Below are positions 33,815-43,465 of a stretch of DNA of 64,000 nucleotides, in pieces. The notes under the pieces were generated by a model that saw only the letters and a list, made by a program, of their open reading frames with translations, ran no database searches and was not told where the DNA came from. The DNA lies in assembly GCA_016223245.1 (NCBI GenBank), contig JACRPL010000013.1, positions 20,736 to 84,735 on the forward strand. Reading direction: 5' to 3'. This DNA comes from Candidatus Saganbacteria bacterium. GTDB lineage: Bacteria > Margulisbacteria > WOR-1 > XYC2-FULL-46-14 > XYC2-FULL-37-10. Positions within the stretch are counted from its first letter, which is position 1. Each line of letters begins with the position of its first letter. A program made the translations under genes and the position numbers.

Positions 33815-33820
33815 ATTCTA
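33815..33820 (-). promoter_or_regulatory. -10 box for hicBA
   Basis: TAGAAT on the minus strand, 25 nt before the hicB ATG, with an AAGGCGG ribosome binding site in between. This is a leadered promoter in the 91-base gap after argS. Confidence 0.4.
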
Positions 33821-33880
33821 TCATAAAAACATTTCTGTGAAAAGGTGAGATTTTCGAGGAGGGGGCTGAAGCCGATTGAT

Positions 33881-35479
33881 CTACATCCTCTCCGGAGCCG
33901 AAACTTTTAATAATTCTAACACATTGCGAAGTACTATTCGAGTGGCAGAAACAAGGGTAAGCCTAGAATACGAAAGCTTTCTATCTTCGGTTATCACTCT
34001 GCATTGATGATAAAAATTATGGAAGTTTTGCGCAAGATTTTTCGAATATTCGATCAATATATGAGGCTCGCGACGCTTTGCCGCAGCCAGGATCTCGTCC
34101 GGATAATCAAGCAGCTTCCTCATGAGTTTTCTTTCGGATCCGTGCGTTAGCTTCGATAGATTTGGAGCGCATTCATAAAAAGTTTTTTTATCATTGAATT
34201 CTTTTATTATGCTTGAGATCCTCGCATGGGCATATTGGACGTAATATACGGGATTGTCAGAGGCTTGCGCTTTTGCAAGTTCGAGATCAAAATTCAAATG
34301 CGAGTTGACCGATGTCATGGTCATAAAAAATCTTGTAGCATCACGCCCGACTTCGTCGACTACTTCATTTAAAGTCACCATGTCCCCGGTTCTCTTCGAC
34401 ATTCTGACAGGCTCTTTCCCGCGAAAGAGGGAAACAAGCTGTCCGATTATCACTTCGAATTTCGATACCTGTAGGCCAAGGGATTGGATCGCCGCTTTCA
34501 AACGAGGAATGTAGCCGTGGTGGTCCGCGCCCCATACATCTATCATATAGTCAAAACCTCTTTCATATTTGTCGGCATGATACGCAATATCGGCCGCAAA
34601 ATATGTTGTTTCGCCATTCGCCCTGATCAAAACACGATTCTTATCATCGCCCAGCTCTTGGGATTTAAACCACAAGGCACCCTCTTCCTCAAAAGTCACA
34701 CCATGCATTTTCAATTTCAAAATAGCATCTTTTACTTTATTGTTCTTATGGAGTGTTTCTTCGGAGAAGAATCGATCGAATTTGACACCAAGCTTCTCGA
34801 GTGATGCCTTCTGTTCATTAAGCATTATCTTTAATATTATTCTTCTGATGTCCTGCTTGCCCGCCGAAGCCGAGGCTATGGCGGGATCTTCTAATATCCT
34901 GTTTACATAATCTCCGCCATACCCACCCTCGGGGATCTCTGTACCATTGATACGCGCCTTGACCGATAGCTCCAGCTTATCTATTTGGTTGCCGACATCG
35001 TTCACATAAAATTCGCGCTCAACTGTATACCCGATAGCTTCTAGAAGGCTAGCAATATCGTCTCCGATCACCGCCCACCTGCCATGACCCACATGCAAAG
35101 GGCCGGTAGGATTGGCCGACACAAATTCTACAAGCACTTTTTGGTTCTGGCCAAAATTGGATCGTCCATATTGATGGTCTTTATCAATTATTTCAAATAG
35201 AATATCTTGCAGGAACTTTATGTTTAATTTGAAATTTATAAACCCGTTCCTGGCCGCTTCAACTTTTTCAAAGGTATTATTGGTAGATAGATCAGCGGCG
35301 ATAAAAGACGCGATCTCAAAGATCGGTTTGTTGACAATGGGCGCCAACTTTAGCACTATATTTGTCGCAAAATCTCCGTAGCGTTCTTGAGGGATCGAAA
35401 TGTCTACTTCGGGCAAAAGAGAGGGAGAAACAAGCTTTGATGCCGAATCTTTGACTAATTTAGCTAGTTTCTCCCTCAT
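33881..35479 (-). CDS. argS: arginyl-tRNA synthetase with an in-frame palindromic insertion
   Basis: ArgRS, 532 aa, class I. The HIGH motif is in ANPTGPLHVGHGRWAVIGD (about residue 120). The KMSKS-like loop is VRMSKRTGDMVTLNEV (about residue 362). An N-terminal Add-1-like domain and a C-terminal anticodon-binding DALR domain are present. Near residue 205 the peptide PAIASASAG is encoded by a GC-rich palindrome (bases 34857-34888) that does not look like native ArgRS sequence. The reading frame is preserved across it. GAAAGGA precedes the start. Confidence 0.94.
   Translation of the reverse strand: MREKLAKLVKDSASKLVSPSLLPEVDISIPQERYGDFATNIVLKLAPIVNKPIFEIASFIAADLSTNNTFEKVEAARNGFINFKLNIKFLQDILFEIIDKDHQYGRSNFGQNQKVLVEFVSANPTGPLHVGHGRWAVIGDDIASLLEAIGYTVEREFYVNDVGNQIDKLELSVKARINGTEIPEGGYGGDYVNRILEDPAIASASAGKQDIRRIILKIMLNEQKASLEKLGVKFDRFFSEETLHKNNKVKDAILKLKMHGVTFEEEGALWFKSQELGDDKNRVLIRANGETTYFAADIAYHADKYERGFDYMIDVWGADHHGYIPRLKAAIQSLGLQVSKFEVIIGQLVSLFRGKEPVRMSKRTGDMVTLNEVVDEVGRDATRFFMTMTSVNSHLNFDLELAKAQASDNPVYYVQYAHARISSIIKEFNDKKTFYECAPNLSKLTHGSERKLMRKLLDYPDEILAAAKRREPHILIEYSKNLAQNFHNFYHQCRVITEDRKLSYSRLTLVSATRIVLRNVLELLKVSAPERM
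34857..34888. repeat. GC-rich palindrome inside argS
   Basis: GCCCGCC at the left pairs with GGCGGG at the right around GAAGCCGAGGCTAT, itself partly palindromic (AGCCGAGGCT). In the argS frame it encodes PAIASASAG. The composition differs from the surrounding gene. Confidence 0.7.
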
Positions 35480-35503
35480 AATATTGAATATCCTTTCTTC
35501 GTA

Positions 35504-35530
35504 TTAACCGCGAATTCATTCGCAGGTTAA
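35504..35530. repeat. GCGAATTCATTCGC palindrome, copy 2
   Basis: TTAACC and GGTTAA arms enclose GCGAATTCATTCGC plus A. The core is identical to that at 26837-26863. The right arm overlaps the stop codon of the YtxH-like gene, and the element lies between that gene and argS. Confidence 0.85.
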
Positions 35531-35703
35531 TTCTCTTTTGACTTATCGAAGCTGGATTTTACTTCATTGAATTTTTCTTTGCCTTTCTCAATTGCTTCGG
35601 ATACTTTCTTTCTGGCATCTTCGCCTTTTTCTGGAGCAAAAAGAAGCCCTGCTACAAAACCTATTATCCCCCATCCCAATATCCCCTTTAACAGCTTGCC
35701 CAC
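35527..35703 (-). CDS. YtxH-like small membrane-anchored stress protein
   Basis: A 58 aa protein starting at GTG (35703), which overlaps the previous gene's TAG. It reads VGKLLKGILGWGIIGFVAG, LLFAPEKGEDARKKVSEAIE, then a lysine-rich helix. The LLFAPEKGEDARKK segment after one membrane helix is the YtxH (gas vesicle/stress) signature. It is coupled to the DUF948-like gene, the classic neighbour of YtxH proteins. Function in detail is unknown, perhaps envelope stress. Confidence 0.75.
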   Translation of the reverse strand: MGKLLKGILGWGIIGFVAGLLFAPEKGEDARKKVSEAIEKGKEKFNEVKSSFDKSKEN

Positions 35704-35975
35704 TATTTATCACCTTCCTTCATAATATCGATTGATTCTTTGACTTTATTTATTATATCAAGGTTCCCGATCTTCTTTTTTGCGATTTCAATGCCAGAAA
35801 TAATAAAATCCATGATGCTTATCAAAAATGCCGCCGCTTTGATCTCTTTTTTGAGCCTGTTTGTAACAAACCGTATGTCAAGAAGAACTAAAACTCCAAG
35901 TATTGCAAGAACAATAAGCGCAATAAGTAGTATTATTCCGCAAAATTGAAGAGCCAAACCCATATATAAACTCAT
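35703..35975 (-). CDS. DUF948-like small membrane protein
   Basis: A 90 aa protein with an N-terminal membrane helix (GIILLIALIVLAILGVLVLLDI) and then an amphipathic helical tail. The layout and position before a YtxH gene fit DUF948, though motifs are weak. AAGGAGG sits upstream of the ATG. It is separated from pheA by only 3 nt. Confidence 0.6.
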   Translation of the reverse strand: MSLYMGLALQFCGIILLIALIVLAILGVLVLLDIRFVTNRLKKEIKAAAFLISIMDFIISGIEIAKKKIGNLDIINKVKESIDIMKEGDK

Positions 35976-35978
35976 TTT

Positions 35979-36845
35979 TTACCTCCTTGCCTTAGGATAT
36001 GATCCAAGCAGCTTATAGAAAGCGACTTTGCTCTCAATCATCCTAAGCGCCCTAGAAATGTCGATATCATCCCTGTGGCCTTCTAGGTCGACAAAGAAAT
36101 AATAGTCGCCCAATTCTTTTTTTACGGGGCGGGATTCTATCTTTGTAAGATTTATGTCGCGCTCTGCAAATTCGGCTAACACATCGTGCAGACCTCCCGG
36201 CCTATCCTTGGGAAGAGTAAAAACTATTGATGTTTTGTCTTTTCCTGTTTTCTTATGGTCCTGTTTTGATAATATTACGAACCTCGTTTGGTTGTCCTTT
36301 GAATTAAGATCACGCGCTATTACCGATAAGCCATATAATTTTGCGGAAGCCAAGGTGCCGATCGCCGCGAATACCGGACCTTTGACGACGCCATGGGAAA
36401 TGATCTTTTCGCCAAGTGATTGCGCGACCTGCTTTGCCGCTTCCGATGTTGAATATGACAAATGAAGTTTAGCTTTTGGTAGTTTTCTCCTCAAATAATC
36501 TTTGCATTGCTCAAGCGGCTGGGGATGGGAGATAACATCGGTTATTTCGTTGGCTTTAACCCCTTTCTGGGCTAAAAGATAATTATGGACGGGGAAAATA
36601 AGTTCGCCGCAGATCTTCAAATTTACATCGCGAGCCAGCATATCGGTTACGGTCCCTATCGTTCCTTCGATAGAATTTTCGATAGGAACTATGATCTCAT
36701 CAACGCTTTTTTTATCGGCAGAGACCAGCGCATCGTGGAAAGTGGCAAAAGGCTGCATAGAAACTTTGCCTTTGATCTTTCTTGCATAGATCTTGCTGGC
36801 TTCTTCTGAAAATGTCCCTTCAGGACCTAAGTACCCTACTTTCAT
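35979..36845 (-). CDS. pheA: prephenate dehydratase with C-terminal ACT domain
   Basis: A 288 aa prephenate dehydratase of phenylalanine synthesis, without a chorismate mutase domain. [17 protein letters not shown] is the N-terminal signature, [16 protein letters not shown] and DNQTRFVIL (with the catalytic Thr of TRF) are present, and the ACT regulatory domain begins near residue 200 ([24 protein letters not shown]), implying feedback by Phe. ATG at 36845 is chosen. The longer upstream frame lies inside the deaminase gene, which it overlaps by 26 nt. Confidence 0.95.
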   Translation of the reverse strand: MKVGYLGPEGTFSEEASKIYARKIKGKVSMQPFATFHDALVSADKKSVDEIIVPIENSIEGTIGTVTDMLARDVNLKICGELIFPVHNYLLAQKGVKANEITDVISHPQPLEQCKDYLRRKLPKAKLHLSYSTSEAAKQVAQSLGEKIISHGVVKGPVFAAIGTLASAKLYGLSVIARDLNSKDNQTRFVILSKQDHKKTGKDKTSIVFTLPKDRPGGLHDVLAEFAERDINLTKIESRPVKKELGDYYFFVDLEGHRDDIDISRALRMIESKVAFYKLLGSYPKARR

Positions 36846-37284
36846 ACTGCACGACCTCCATGTTGGATTCTTTGAGCATCTGGCTTGCCAATTCGTCGGG
36901 GTATCCGCCTTCGTAAACCAAACGGACGATCCCCGCATTTACCATCATTTTAACGCAAATAACGCACGGTTGATAGGTGCAATACATCGTACTGCCGTCT
37001 ATTTTAACTCCATGCACCGCAGCCTGTATGATGGAATTTTGTTCAGCATGGAGGCCGCGGCACAACTCATGCCTCTGTCCCGATGGAACATTCATCTGTT
37101 TACGTATGCAGGTTTCTTCGGTGCAGTGCTCAAATCCCTTAGGCGATCCATTATACCCTGACGCTAACATATGGTTGTCTTTGACTACTATCGCCCCGAC
37201 TTGGCGCTTAACGCATGTCGCGCGCGTTGAAACATCTTTGGTTATTTTCATGAAGTACTCGTCCCATGAAGGTCTTAAGTCCAT
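36820..37284 (-). CDS. dCMP/cytidine deaminase family protein (ComEB-like)
   Basis: A 154 aa zinc deaminase. Zinc ligands are in GLHAEQNSI (His, with catalytic Glu) and [11 protein letters not shown] (two Cys). The N-terminal [31 protein letters not shown] is typical of dCMP deaminase. It probably supplies dUMP for thymidylate synthesis. ATG at 37284 overlaps the transketolase stop as TAATG. Confidence 0.92.
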   Translation of the reverse strand: MDLRPSWDEYFMKITKDVSTRATCVKRQVGAIVVKDNHMLASGYNGSPKGFEHCTEETCIRKQMNVPSGQRHELCRGLHAEQNSIIQAAVHGVKIDGSTMYCTYQPCVICVKMMVNAGIVRLVYEGGYPDELASQMLKESNMEVVQYESRVLRS

Positions 37285-38231
37285 TATTTTTTCCTGGTAA
37301 TAACAGACTTTACGGCTGCAACTATATCTTGAGGCGTTAATCCATATTTGACAAGCAATTCTGCTGGCTTTCCCGATTCCCCAAATGTGTCTTTGACGCC
37401 CACACGCACAACGGGGACGGGATACGTTTCGCACAACACCTCCACAACCGCGCTACCCAGCCCCCCAATTATAGAATGTTCTTCTGCCGTCACAACTGCG
37501 CCTGTTTTTTTTGAGCTCTTAATTATCAATGCTTTGTCGATCGGCTTTATTGTGTGCAGGTTAATTACTTCAGCGGATATCTTTTTATCTTTTAATATTT
37601 TTGCGGCTTCGAGCGCGGCATCAACCATGATCCCGCATGAAAATATTGTCACATCTTTGCCTTCTTGCAGAACTATCCCCTTGCCAAGTTTAAAATTGAT
37701 CTTTTCGTTCTCATATATCACAGGTGTAGCCAACCGGGAAAGCCTTACATAGGCAGGCCCGTGCAGTTCAGCAACTGCCCTGATCGCGGCGGCAGTTTCT
37801 ATTGCATCGCATGGAGCTACAACTGTCATATTGGGAAGAGGCCTCATTATAGCTATATCTTCGTTTGCTTGGTGAGAAGCTCCATCTTCGCCTGTTGTTA
37901 TCCCGCCGTGGGTTACGACAACTTTAACGTTAAGCCTTGTATAAGCACACATCATCCTTATCTGGTCCCAAGCCCTGCCCGATCCAAATACCGCGAATGT
38001 TGAAGCAAAAGCGATCTTTCCGGCTGCCGCCAATCCAGCGGCTGTTGAGATCATGTCTTGTTCAGCGACTCCCATATCAAAAAATCTTTCAGGAAAAAGT
38101 TTCGCAAAGTTCACAGTTTTCGTCGAGGCCGAAAGATCCGCATCCAATACCACAATATTTTGGTTTTCCGCTCCAAGAGCGGCCAATGTCTTGCCGTATG
38201 CATCCCGTGTCGCGATCAATTGTTTAGCCAT
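37284..38231 (-). CDS. transketolase, C-terminal subunit
   Basis: The 315 aa pyrimidine-binding plus C-terminal half of a split transketolase. Key parts are [31 protein letters not shown] (with the catalytic Glu of the TPP site), [24 protein letters not shown] and a C-terminal domain with [12 protein letters not shown]. It overlaps the N-terminal subunit gene by 8 nt. Two-gene transketolases are common in thermophiles and uncultured lineages. Confidence 0.93.
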   Translation of the reverse strand: MAKQLIATRDAYGKTLAALGAENQNIVVLDADLSASTKTVNFAKLFPERFFDMGVAEQDMISTAAGLAAAGKIAFASTFAVFGSGRAWDQIRMMCAYTRLNVKVVVTHGGITTGEDGASHQANEDIAIMRPLPNMTVVAPCDAIETAAAIRAVAELHGPAYVRLSRLATPVIYENEKINFKLGKGIVLQEGKDVTIFSCGIMVDAALEAAKILKDKKISAEVINLHTIKPIDKALIIKSSKKTGAVVTAEEHSIIGGLGSAVVEVLCETYPVPVVRVGVKDTFGESGKPAELLVKYGLTPQDIVAAVKSVITRKK

Positions 38232-39069
38232 TATTTTTAAAACACTCGCAAAGTTCGCTTAAAGCTTGCGCTTCCTCTTCTTTTGTGGGGGCTTTCCCGT
38301 GAAAATCGAGCGGTTTCGCTTCCATGAACGATACGCCTTTCCCTTTTACAGTGTCAGCAATGATCACTGTCGGCGACCCCTTGATCTTTTCCGCTTCTTC
38401 AAAAGAAGCAATTATCGCATTGATTGAATGCCCGTCACATTTTAACACATGGAAACCAAACGCTTTGAATTTATCGGCTAGAGGCTCAATATTTTTGATA
38501 TCCTCTACCCGGCCATCGATCTGATATTTGTTCCTGTCGACTATGACCGTCAAATTATCGAGCTTTTTATGCGAAGAGGTCATAGCGGCTTCCCAGATCT
38601 GGCCTTCTTGGCATTCGCCATCGCCTGTTAAACAATATATCCTATAAGATTTCTTGTCGAGACGCGCGGCTAACGCCATCCCGTTCGCGGCAGAAAGCCC
38701 CTGTCCCAATGATCCGGTTGATATTTCGATCCCCGGAAGCGAAAGCATATCGATATGTCCCTGAAGAGAGCTTCCAATCTGTCTTAATGTTTTAAGATAT
38801 GATTTTGGGAAATATCCGGCTTCCGCAAGAGCCGCATAAAGTACCGGCGCTGCATGTCCCTTCGACATCACAAACCTGTCGCGATCGGCCCATTTCGGCT
38901 CTTTTGGATCATGCCTCATTTTATGAAAATAGAGGACAGTTATGATGTCGGCAGCCGAAAGAGACCCTCCTGGATGCCCCGATTGCGCACGGCAAGTCAT
39001 TTCTATTATATGCTTGCGCAAAGTGTTGGCTTTAATTTCTAATTCTTTGAGTAATTCTTTCGAAACCAT
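38224..39069 (-). CDS. transketolase, N-terminal subunit
   Basis: The 281 aa TPP diphosphate-binding half of the split transketolase. MTCRAQSGHPGGSLSAADII, DRFVMSKGHAAPVLYAALAEAG, STGSLGQGLSAANGMALA and TGDGECQEGQIWEA (GDG...N-type TPP/Mg motif) are clear. A TATCAT -10 box lies 7 nt before the ATG with no ribosome binding site, so the gene probably starts a leaderless operon of tkt subunits, deaminase, pheA and the YtxH pair. Confidence 0.94.
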   Translation of the reverse strand: MVSKELLKELEIKANTLRKHIIEMTCRAQSGHPGGSLSAADIITVLYFHKMRHDPKEPKWADRDRFVMSKGHAAPVLYAALAEAGYFPKSYLKTLRQIGSSLQGHIDMLSLPGIEISTGSLGQGLSAANGMALAARLDKKSYRIYCLTGDGECQEGQIWEAAMTSSHKKLDNLTVIVDRNKYQIDGRVEDIKNIEPLADKFKAFGFHVLKCDGHSINAIIASFEEAEKIKGSPTVIIADTVKGKGVSFMEAKPLDFHGKAPTKEEEAQALSELCECFKNNG

Positions 39070-39076
39070 TTATAGA

Positions 39077-39082
39077 ATGATA
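39077..39082 (-). promoter_or_regulatory. -10 box for the transketolase operon (leaderless)
   Basis: TATCAT on the minus strand, ending 7 nt before the ATG at 39069. Confidence 0.55.
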
Positions 39083-39111
39083 TCATGAATAAAAAGAGCG
39101 TTCAAGAAATT

Positions 39112-40128
39112 TCAGAACTTGTATCCAAAATCGAGATAAACCCCGGAAGACGTATTATAGCCGGATTCAGCAAAAAAATTATTAGCATTCCTGCCGATCT
39201 GTACGCCTATCCCGATCTTTCCGCCATCAGAGACCAAAGACGGCATACCGACCAAGTACATGACAGGATTTGAAAAATTATGGTAAGTTACAGTCGGCCC
39301 CCAGTAGTTTACATCGGCTTTGAACATCATGCCAATTTCAGCCATTGTAACTGTATAATCGACGCCCGATCCAAACCCTGCGCCCATTACAAGTTCGCTT
39401 CCTTTGTCCAAAGGAGCTACGTAATCTGCCATTAGGGCCGCAGACCCGGCAATTATCCCGCTTTTTATTTGGAATGTTTCCCCTGGAGCCTTTGGCGCCG
39501 GCTCTACCGGTTTTACAACCGGCTGAGGAGGAGGAACCGTTATCGGAGGCGGAGGATGTGCCGTTATTTTTTCTGGCTGCGGAAGCGAAACTTCTTCCTC
39601 GCCTTGCAGCTTTTTTAATTTTTTCTTTAATGCCTTGATCTTCGAATTTATAGCATTCATCTGCCTCATGAGGCTTTTTCTAAGCGCCGGATTTTTGGCT
39701 CTTTTAAATTTTAATCCTAAAGATTTGAGGTTTGAAGTGAGTTTTTTTATCTGATTTTGAATTATAGAAACTTCGCTTTCCGCTGCCGGGGGCGCCTCTT
39801 CCTCAATAATTTTGGGTTCAATTTGGGGCGCAGGCTTGTGGTAAGCCCGATGGATCCTCGGCTTGTATATTCTGCGCGCCTTGCCGATTATTTTGGGTTT
39901 AAGCAGTTTTTCCTTAAGCTTTTGAGCCTCAATTATCCTATTCAACTTCTCATTTCTTATCTCAATAATAGCTTTGTTGATCTGCTGTATTTCGTTCCCG
40001 ATCTGGCGGATTTTTGTTTTTATCACCTTTTGTTTTTTTACGGCAGTGGCATTTTTATTCGCGGCAAATGAATCGGCTGAAGAAACAAATAGGATCAAAA
40101 CAAATAATGAAACAATTTTTGTTTTCAT
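39112..40128 (-). CDS. secreted coiled-coil / proline-rich / beta-barrel-like envelope protein
   Basis: A 338 aa protein with a signal peptide (IVSLFVLILFVSSADSFAA). Two long coiled-coil stretches follow (about residues 30-75 and 120-185), then a proline-rich linker (HPPPPITVPPPQPVVKPVEP), and a C-terminal domain of about 120 residues ending in FGYKF. That domain resembles the small barrel protein encoded at 46814-47362 (both have ...SDGG/SDKAGIGVGV... then AESGYNT/AEAGYDT and GY near the end). It is probably exported and anchored in the outer membrane. The partner and role are unknown. Confidence 0.6.
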   Translation of the reverse strand: MKTKIVSLFVLILFVSSADSFAANKNATAVKKQKVIKTKIRQIGNEIQQINKAIIEIRNEKLNRIIEAQKLKEKLLKPKIIGKARRIYKPRIHRAYHKPAPQIEPKIIEEEAPPAAESEVSIIQNQIKKLTSNLKSLGLKFKRAKNPALRKSLMRQMNAINSKIKALKKKLKKLQGEEEVSLPQPEKITAHPPPPITVPPPQPVVKPVEPAPKAPGETFQIKSGIIAGSAALMADYVAPLDKGSELVMGAGFGSGVDYTVTMAEIGMMFKADVNYWGPTVTYHNFSNPVMYLVGMPSLVSDGGKIGIGVQIGRNANNFFAESGYNTSSGVYLDFGYKF

Positions 40129-40174
40129 GATCGATTATGGACATAATAACGAAAACAAGTTGTGCTTGTCAAGC

Positions 40175-41038
40175 TCAAATATAGGAAGGCATTATTATTT
40201 CCAGCTGCAATTTTACGCGGAATTTCCCCCAAACCCTATTCCTTGCTAGGTCAATCAATTTTCTTACATCTTGGCATGTCGCCTGCCCCAGATTGACTAT
40301 AAAATTCGCATGCTTGCTAGAGATCTGCGCGTTCCCTATCCTTGCCCCTTTAAGCCCGGCATCTTCAAGTAATTTTCCAGCAAATTGGCCTTTCGGATTT
40401 TTAAAAATGCTGCCCATGGACGGTATGTCGTAAGGCTGCTTCTCGATCCTGTCTTTCATATATGCTTGCATTTTTTCTTTGATATTTAATGCGGTGTCGC
40501 GGTCCAAATTAAGCTCAACTTTTTTGATAAATAAGCTCGTTTCAGTAAAAACGCTGGTCCTGTAGTTGAATTTGCAATCGGCTTTGGAATATACATTTTC
40601 TTTGCCGTTTTGGTCGATGACCAACACCTTCTCGACAAATTTCCCGATCCATAACTCTTTAAGGCCTGCATTCATCACAACCGCGCCGCCCAGCGTCCCA
40701 GGGACACCCGCCAAAAATTCAAGCCCGGTCAGGCCGTTTTTCCTTAGGTCATTCAATAATTTCTGCAAAGGCATGCCGGCATCGACTAATGCATTTTTGC
40801 CGGCAATTTCGATATTATCCATCCCAAGCTTTATCACGACACCATTAAACCCTTTGTCAGCAAACAAAATATTTGAACCGAGGCCCAAAATAAAATATCT
40901 TAATTTTTTCGACCTGGCAAAATCAATGGCTTCAACAATCCCATCTATATCCCTTGCGGTCGTAAAATATAAAGCGGGGCCGCCGATCTTGATCGTTGAA
41001 TGGAGAGATAAGGGCTCGTTTTTTTGCAGTTGAAGCAT
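40175..41038 (-). CDS. murB: UDP-N-acetylmuramate dehydrogenase
   Basis: MurB, 287 aa, FAD enzyme of peptidoglycan synthesis. LHSTIKIGGPALYF, LGLGSNILFADKGF, EFLAGVPGTLGGAVVMNAG, YRTSVF and the catalytic Ser loop PSMGSIFKNPKG are present. It is the last of the leftward mur cluster, 2 nt after murC. Confidence 0.95.
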   Translation of the reverse strand: MLQLQKNEPLSLHSTIKIGGPALYFTTARDIDGIVEAIDFARSKKLRYFILGLGSNILFADKGFNGVVIKLGMDNIEIAGKNALVDAGMPLQKLLNDLRKNGLTGLEFLAGVPGTLGGAVVMNAGLKELWIGKFVEKVLVIDQNGKENVYSKADCKFNYRTSVFTETSLFIKKVELNLDRDTALNIKEKMQAYMKDRIEKQPYDIPSMGSIFKNPKGQFAGKLLEDAGLKGARIGNAQISSKHANFIVNLGQATCQDVRKLIDLARNRVWGKFRVKLQLEIIMPSYI

Positions 41039-41040
41039 TG

Positions 41041-42432
41041 TTATAGTTTGATCTTGAGGCGCGACAAAATTTCTTTGCCGATATTATTTATATCGCCGGC
41101 TCCCATAGTCAGTATCAGGTCGTTTGGCTTGAGCATCTTGACGAGAATCTCTGGTATGCGTTCTTTTCTTTGGACGTAGAGGACGTCCTGGTGTTTTTCC
41201 ACTTCGCGAGAGATCATCCGGCCGTCGACATTTTGGATCGGCGACTCGCCCGCTGAATAAATATCGGTCAATATGACAAGGTCGGCGTCAATAAAAGCCT
41301 CCCCGAACTGCGAGAAAAGGTTTAATGTGCGGCTGTACCTGTGCGGCTGGAAAATAGCAATTATCCTATGGTCATCTCCCCATCCCATTTTAGTGGCGTG
41401 AAGAGTCGCCTTTATCTCTGTCGGATGGTGAGCATAATCGTCAACGACCAGGATGCCGTCAACCTCGCCTATAATCTGGAAACGCCTTTTTGCTCCAGTA
41501 AAAGAATGGAGGGATGAAGCTATTGTCGAAAATGGGATGCCCGCTTCCATTGAAACTGCGATTGCTGCTAGTGCATTTGAAATATTCTGCTCGCCGGGGA
41601 TAGACAAGACGAGCTCTCCAAGCATCTTTCCATTCCGTAGAACATTAAATTTCGACTTGTTCTCATCAAACAAGAAATTTCGCGCGGTAATATCCGCGTC
41701 GGAAATTATCCCGTATGTAATTTTCCTGATGGATGTTTTGTTGGCGATCTCCGCCGATTGGGGATTGTCGACTCCAACAACTAAAAGCCCGTCTTTTGCG
41801 GTTCGCCCAATAAATTGCCCGAATATATCATGCAAGTTTTCGACCGTGCCGAAATATTCCATATGGTCGGGCTCGATATTGGTCAAAACAGTTACAGTTG
41901 GGTTTAATTCCAAGAATGACCCGTCGCTTTCGTCAGCTTCGGCTATTGCATATTCCCCTGCCCCAAGCCTCGCATTGCCGTCGACATAATCCGTCTCGCC
42001 GCCGATCAAGTATGTAGGGTCAAGCCTCGCATCGCAGAATATTTTCGATATCATCGATGTCGTCGTCGTTTTGCCGTGCGTGCCTGCGACCGCCACCCTT
42101 TGTTTGAATTTGTCCATGATCCACGAAAGCATCTGCGCGCGCTTAATAATCGTAAGGTTCTTAGACTTGGCTTCCATGAATTCTACATTGTCCTTTGAGA
42201 CCGCGGATGAATACACGACAAGATCAGCTTCACGCAGGTTGCTTGCGCTGTGCTCGATAAATACTTTTATCCCGAGGTCCTTCAGCCTTATTGTATTGCT
42301 CGACTCTTTAAGGTCGGAGCCGGAAACCCTAAACCCCATTTGAAAAAGTATCTTCCCTATAGCTGATACTCCGCACCCGCCAATGCCGATTAAATATATA
42401 TTCTTATGTTTACCGATATCGAAGCTATTCAT
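41041..42432 (-). CDS. murC: UDP-N-acetylmuramate-L-alanine ligase
   Basis: MurC, 463 aa. It contains the Rossmann motif LIGIGGCGVSAIGKI, the ATP loop AGTHGKTTTTSM, TNIEPDHMEYFG and the C-terminal DDYAHHPTEIKATL and FQPHRYSRT motifs of Mur ligases. ATG at 42432 (MNSFDIGK) is chosen, since a longer frame extends into murG. It overlaps murG by 8 nt. Confidence 0.95.
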   Translation of the reverse strand: MNSFDIGKHKNIYLIGIGGCGVSAIGKILFQMGFRVSGSDLKESSNTIRLKDLGIKVFIEHSASNLREADLVVYSSAVSKDNVEFMEAKSKNLTIIKRAQMLSWIMDKFKQRVAVAGTHGKTTTTSMISKIFCDARLDPTYLIGGETDYVDGNARLGAGEYAIAEADESDGSFLELNPTVTVLTNIEPDHMEYFGTVENLHDIFGQFIGRTAKDGLLVVGVDNPQSAEIANKTSIRKITYGIISDADITARNFLFDENKSKFNVLRNGKMLGELVLSIPGEQNISNALAAIAVSMEAGIPFSTIASSLHSFTGAKRRFQIIGEVDGILVVDDYAHHPTEIKATLHATKMGWGDDHRIIAIFQPHRYSRTLNLFSQFGEAFIDADLVILTDIYSAGESPIQNVDGRMISREVEKHQDVLYVQRKERIPEILVKMLKPNDLILTMGAGDINNIGKEILSRLKIKL

Positions 42433-43465
42433 ATAAAAGTTCCACAACTTTTTTTGCGGCATCAGGTCTTGCGATCCGAAGCGCATTCTGCGACATTTCT
42501 CTTAATTTCTGCGGATCGTCAAGCAGCCCGATTGCCAGCTGGGGAAGTCTTGCGATATCCTTTTCGGGAAGGACCTCGGCCGCATGGGCATTTTTTATCT
42601 CTTCCGCATTCAGTTGTTGATGGCCTTCGGAAGCAAACGGGAAAGGGACCAGGATCGAAGGCATCCCGACAGCCAGGAATTCAGAAATTGCAGTCGCCCC
42701 CGCCCTGCTTAAAGCCAAGTCGCATGACTTGAGGCATTCTTCGATATTATACATATAGGCGATCGGATGGTAAAATGGATATTTTGTTTTAATGCCAAAG
42801 CTTAAAACATCAGCAAAATCCCTTTGGCCTATAATGTGGAACAATTCAATATTTTTGTTCTCAAACATTTGAATATTTGAAATTATCGCCCGATTGATAG
42901 CCCGCGCGCCTTGGCTTCCTCCGACTATTAGCACATTCCTTCCAGGCGCTTCCTTTCTTTTGATCCCCCGGATGCTTTGCCTTACAGGGTTCCCGGTAAC
43001 TATCCCGTTGATATATTTTTTTGAAGCATTATAAGACAATGCCGTCCCATACGAGATCTTCGACAGCATTCTTGAAACGATCCCCGGCAGCACATTCTGT
43101 TCCTGGAGGATTAGTCTGATCCCGAACAATCTTGCGGCGATCGCCACTGGAAAACTTACATATCCTCCCGTTAGGACAACGCGGTCCGGCCTGAAGCGCA
43201 AGAAAATAATGATGCTCTGCAAAAATCCGACCAAAGCCGCAAAAGGGGCGGATGCGGCTTGAAATGAAATTTTTCTTATTATCCCGCGGGCGAATATCCT
43301 CTCAAACTTAAAGCCCTCTTTATCAAAAAGTGTCTTTTCGAGATCGGTCATTCCGCAGATAAAGAGCACATTATTTGCTTTGTCCCTAGACATGATCTCT
43401 TCGGCAATTGCAATTCCAGGATAAATATGCCCGCCAGTGCCACCGGCCGCGATCAAGACTTTCAT
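42425..43465 (-). CDS. murG: UDP-N-acetylglucosamine-undecaprenyl-pyrophosphoryl-MurNAc transferase
   Basis: MurG, 346 aa, GT28 glycosyltransferase that makes lipid II. The N-terminal AAGGTGGHIYPGIAIAE, the GGYVSFPVAIAA segment, QEQNVLPG and the C-terminal SRAGATAISEFLAVGMPSILVPFPFASEGHQ are typical. The ATG overlaps the ftsW stop (ATGA). Confidence 0.96.
   Translation of the reverse strand: MKVLIAAGGTGGHIYPGIAIAEEIMSRDKANNVLFICGMTDLEKTLFDKEGFKFERIFARGIIRKISFQAASAPFAALVGFLQSIIIFLRFRPDRVVLTGGYVSFPVAIAARLFGIRLILQEQNVLPGIVSRMLSKISYGTALSYNASKKYINGIVTGNPVRQSIRGIKRKEAPGRNVLIVGGSQGARAINRAIISNIQMFENKNIELFHIIGQRDFADVLSFGIKTKYPFYHPIAYMYNIEECLKSCDLALSRAGATAISEFLAVGMPSILVPFPFASEGHQQLNAEEIKNAHAAEVLPEKDIARLPQLAIGLLDDPQKLREMSQNALRIARPDAAKKVVELLYE

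Noticed and set aside
36793..37161. 122-codon plus-strand frame over pheA and the deaminase
   Set aside because: Antisense to two well-supported overlapping genes, with no promoter or ribosome binding site.
39085..39273. 62-codon plus-strand frame with ATG after a TATCAT-like sequence
   Set aside because: Most of it lies antisense over the 3' end of the secreted coiled-coil/barrel gene, and the translation has no recognisable pattern.
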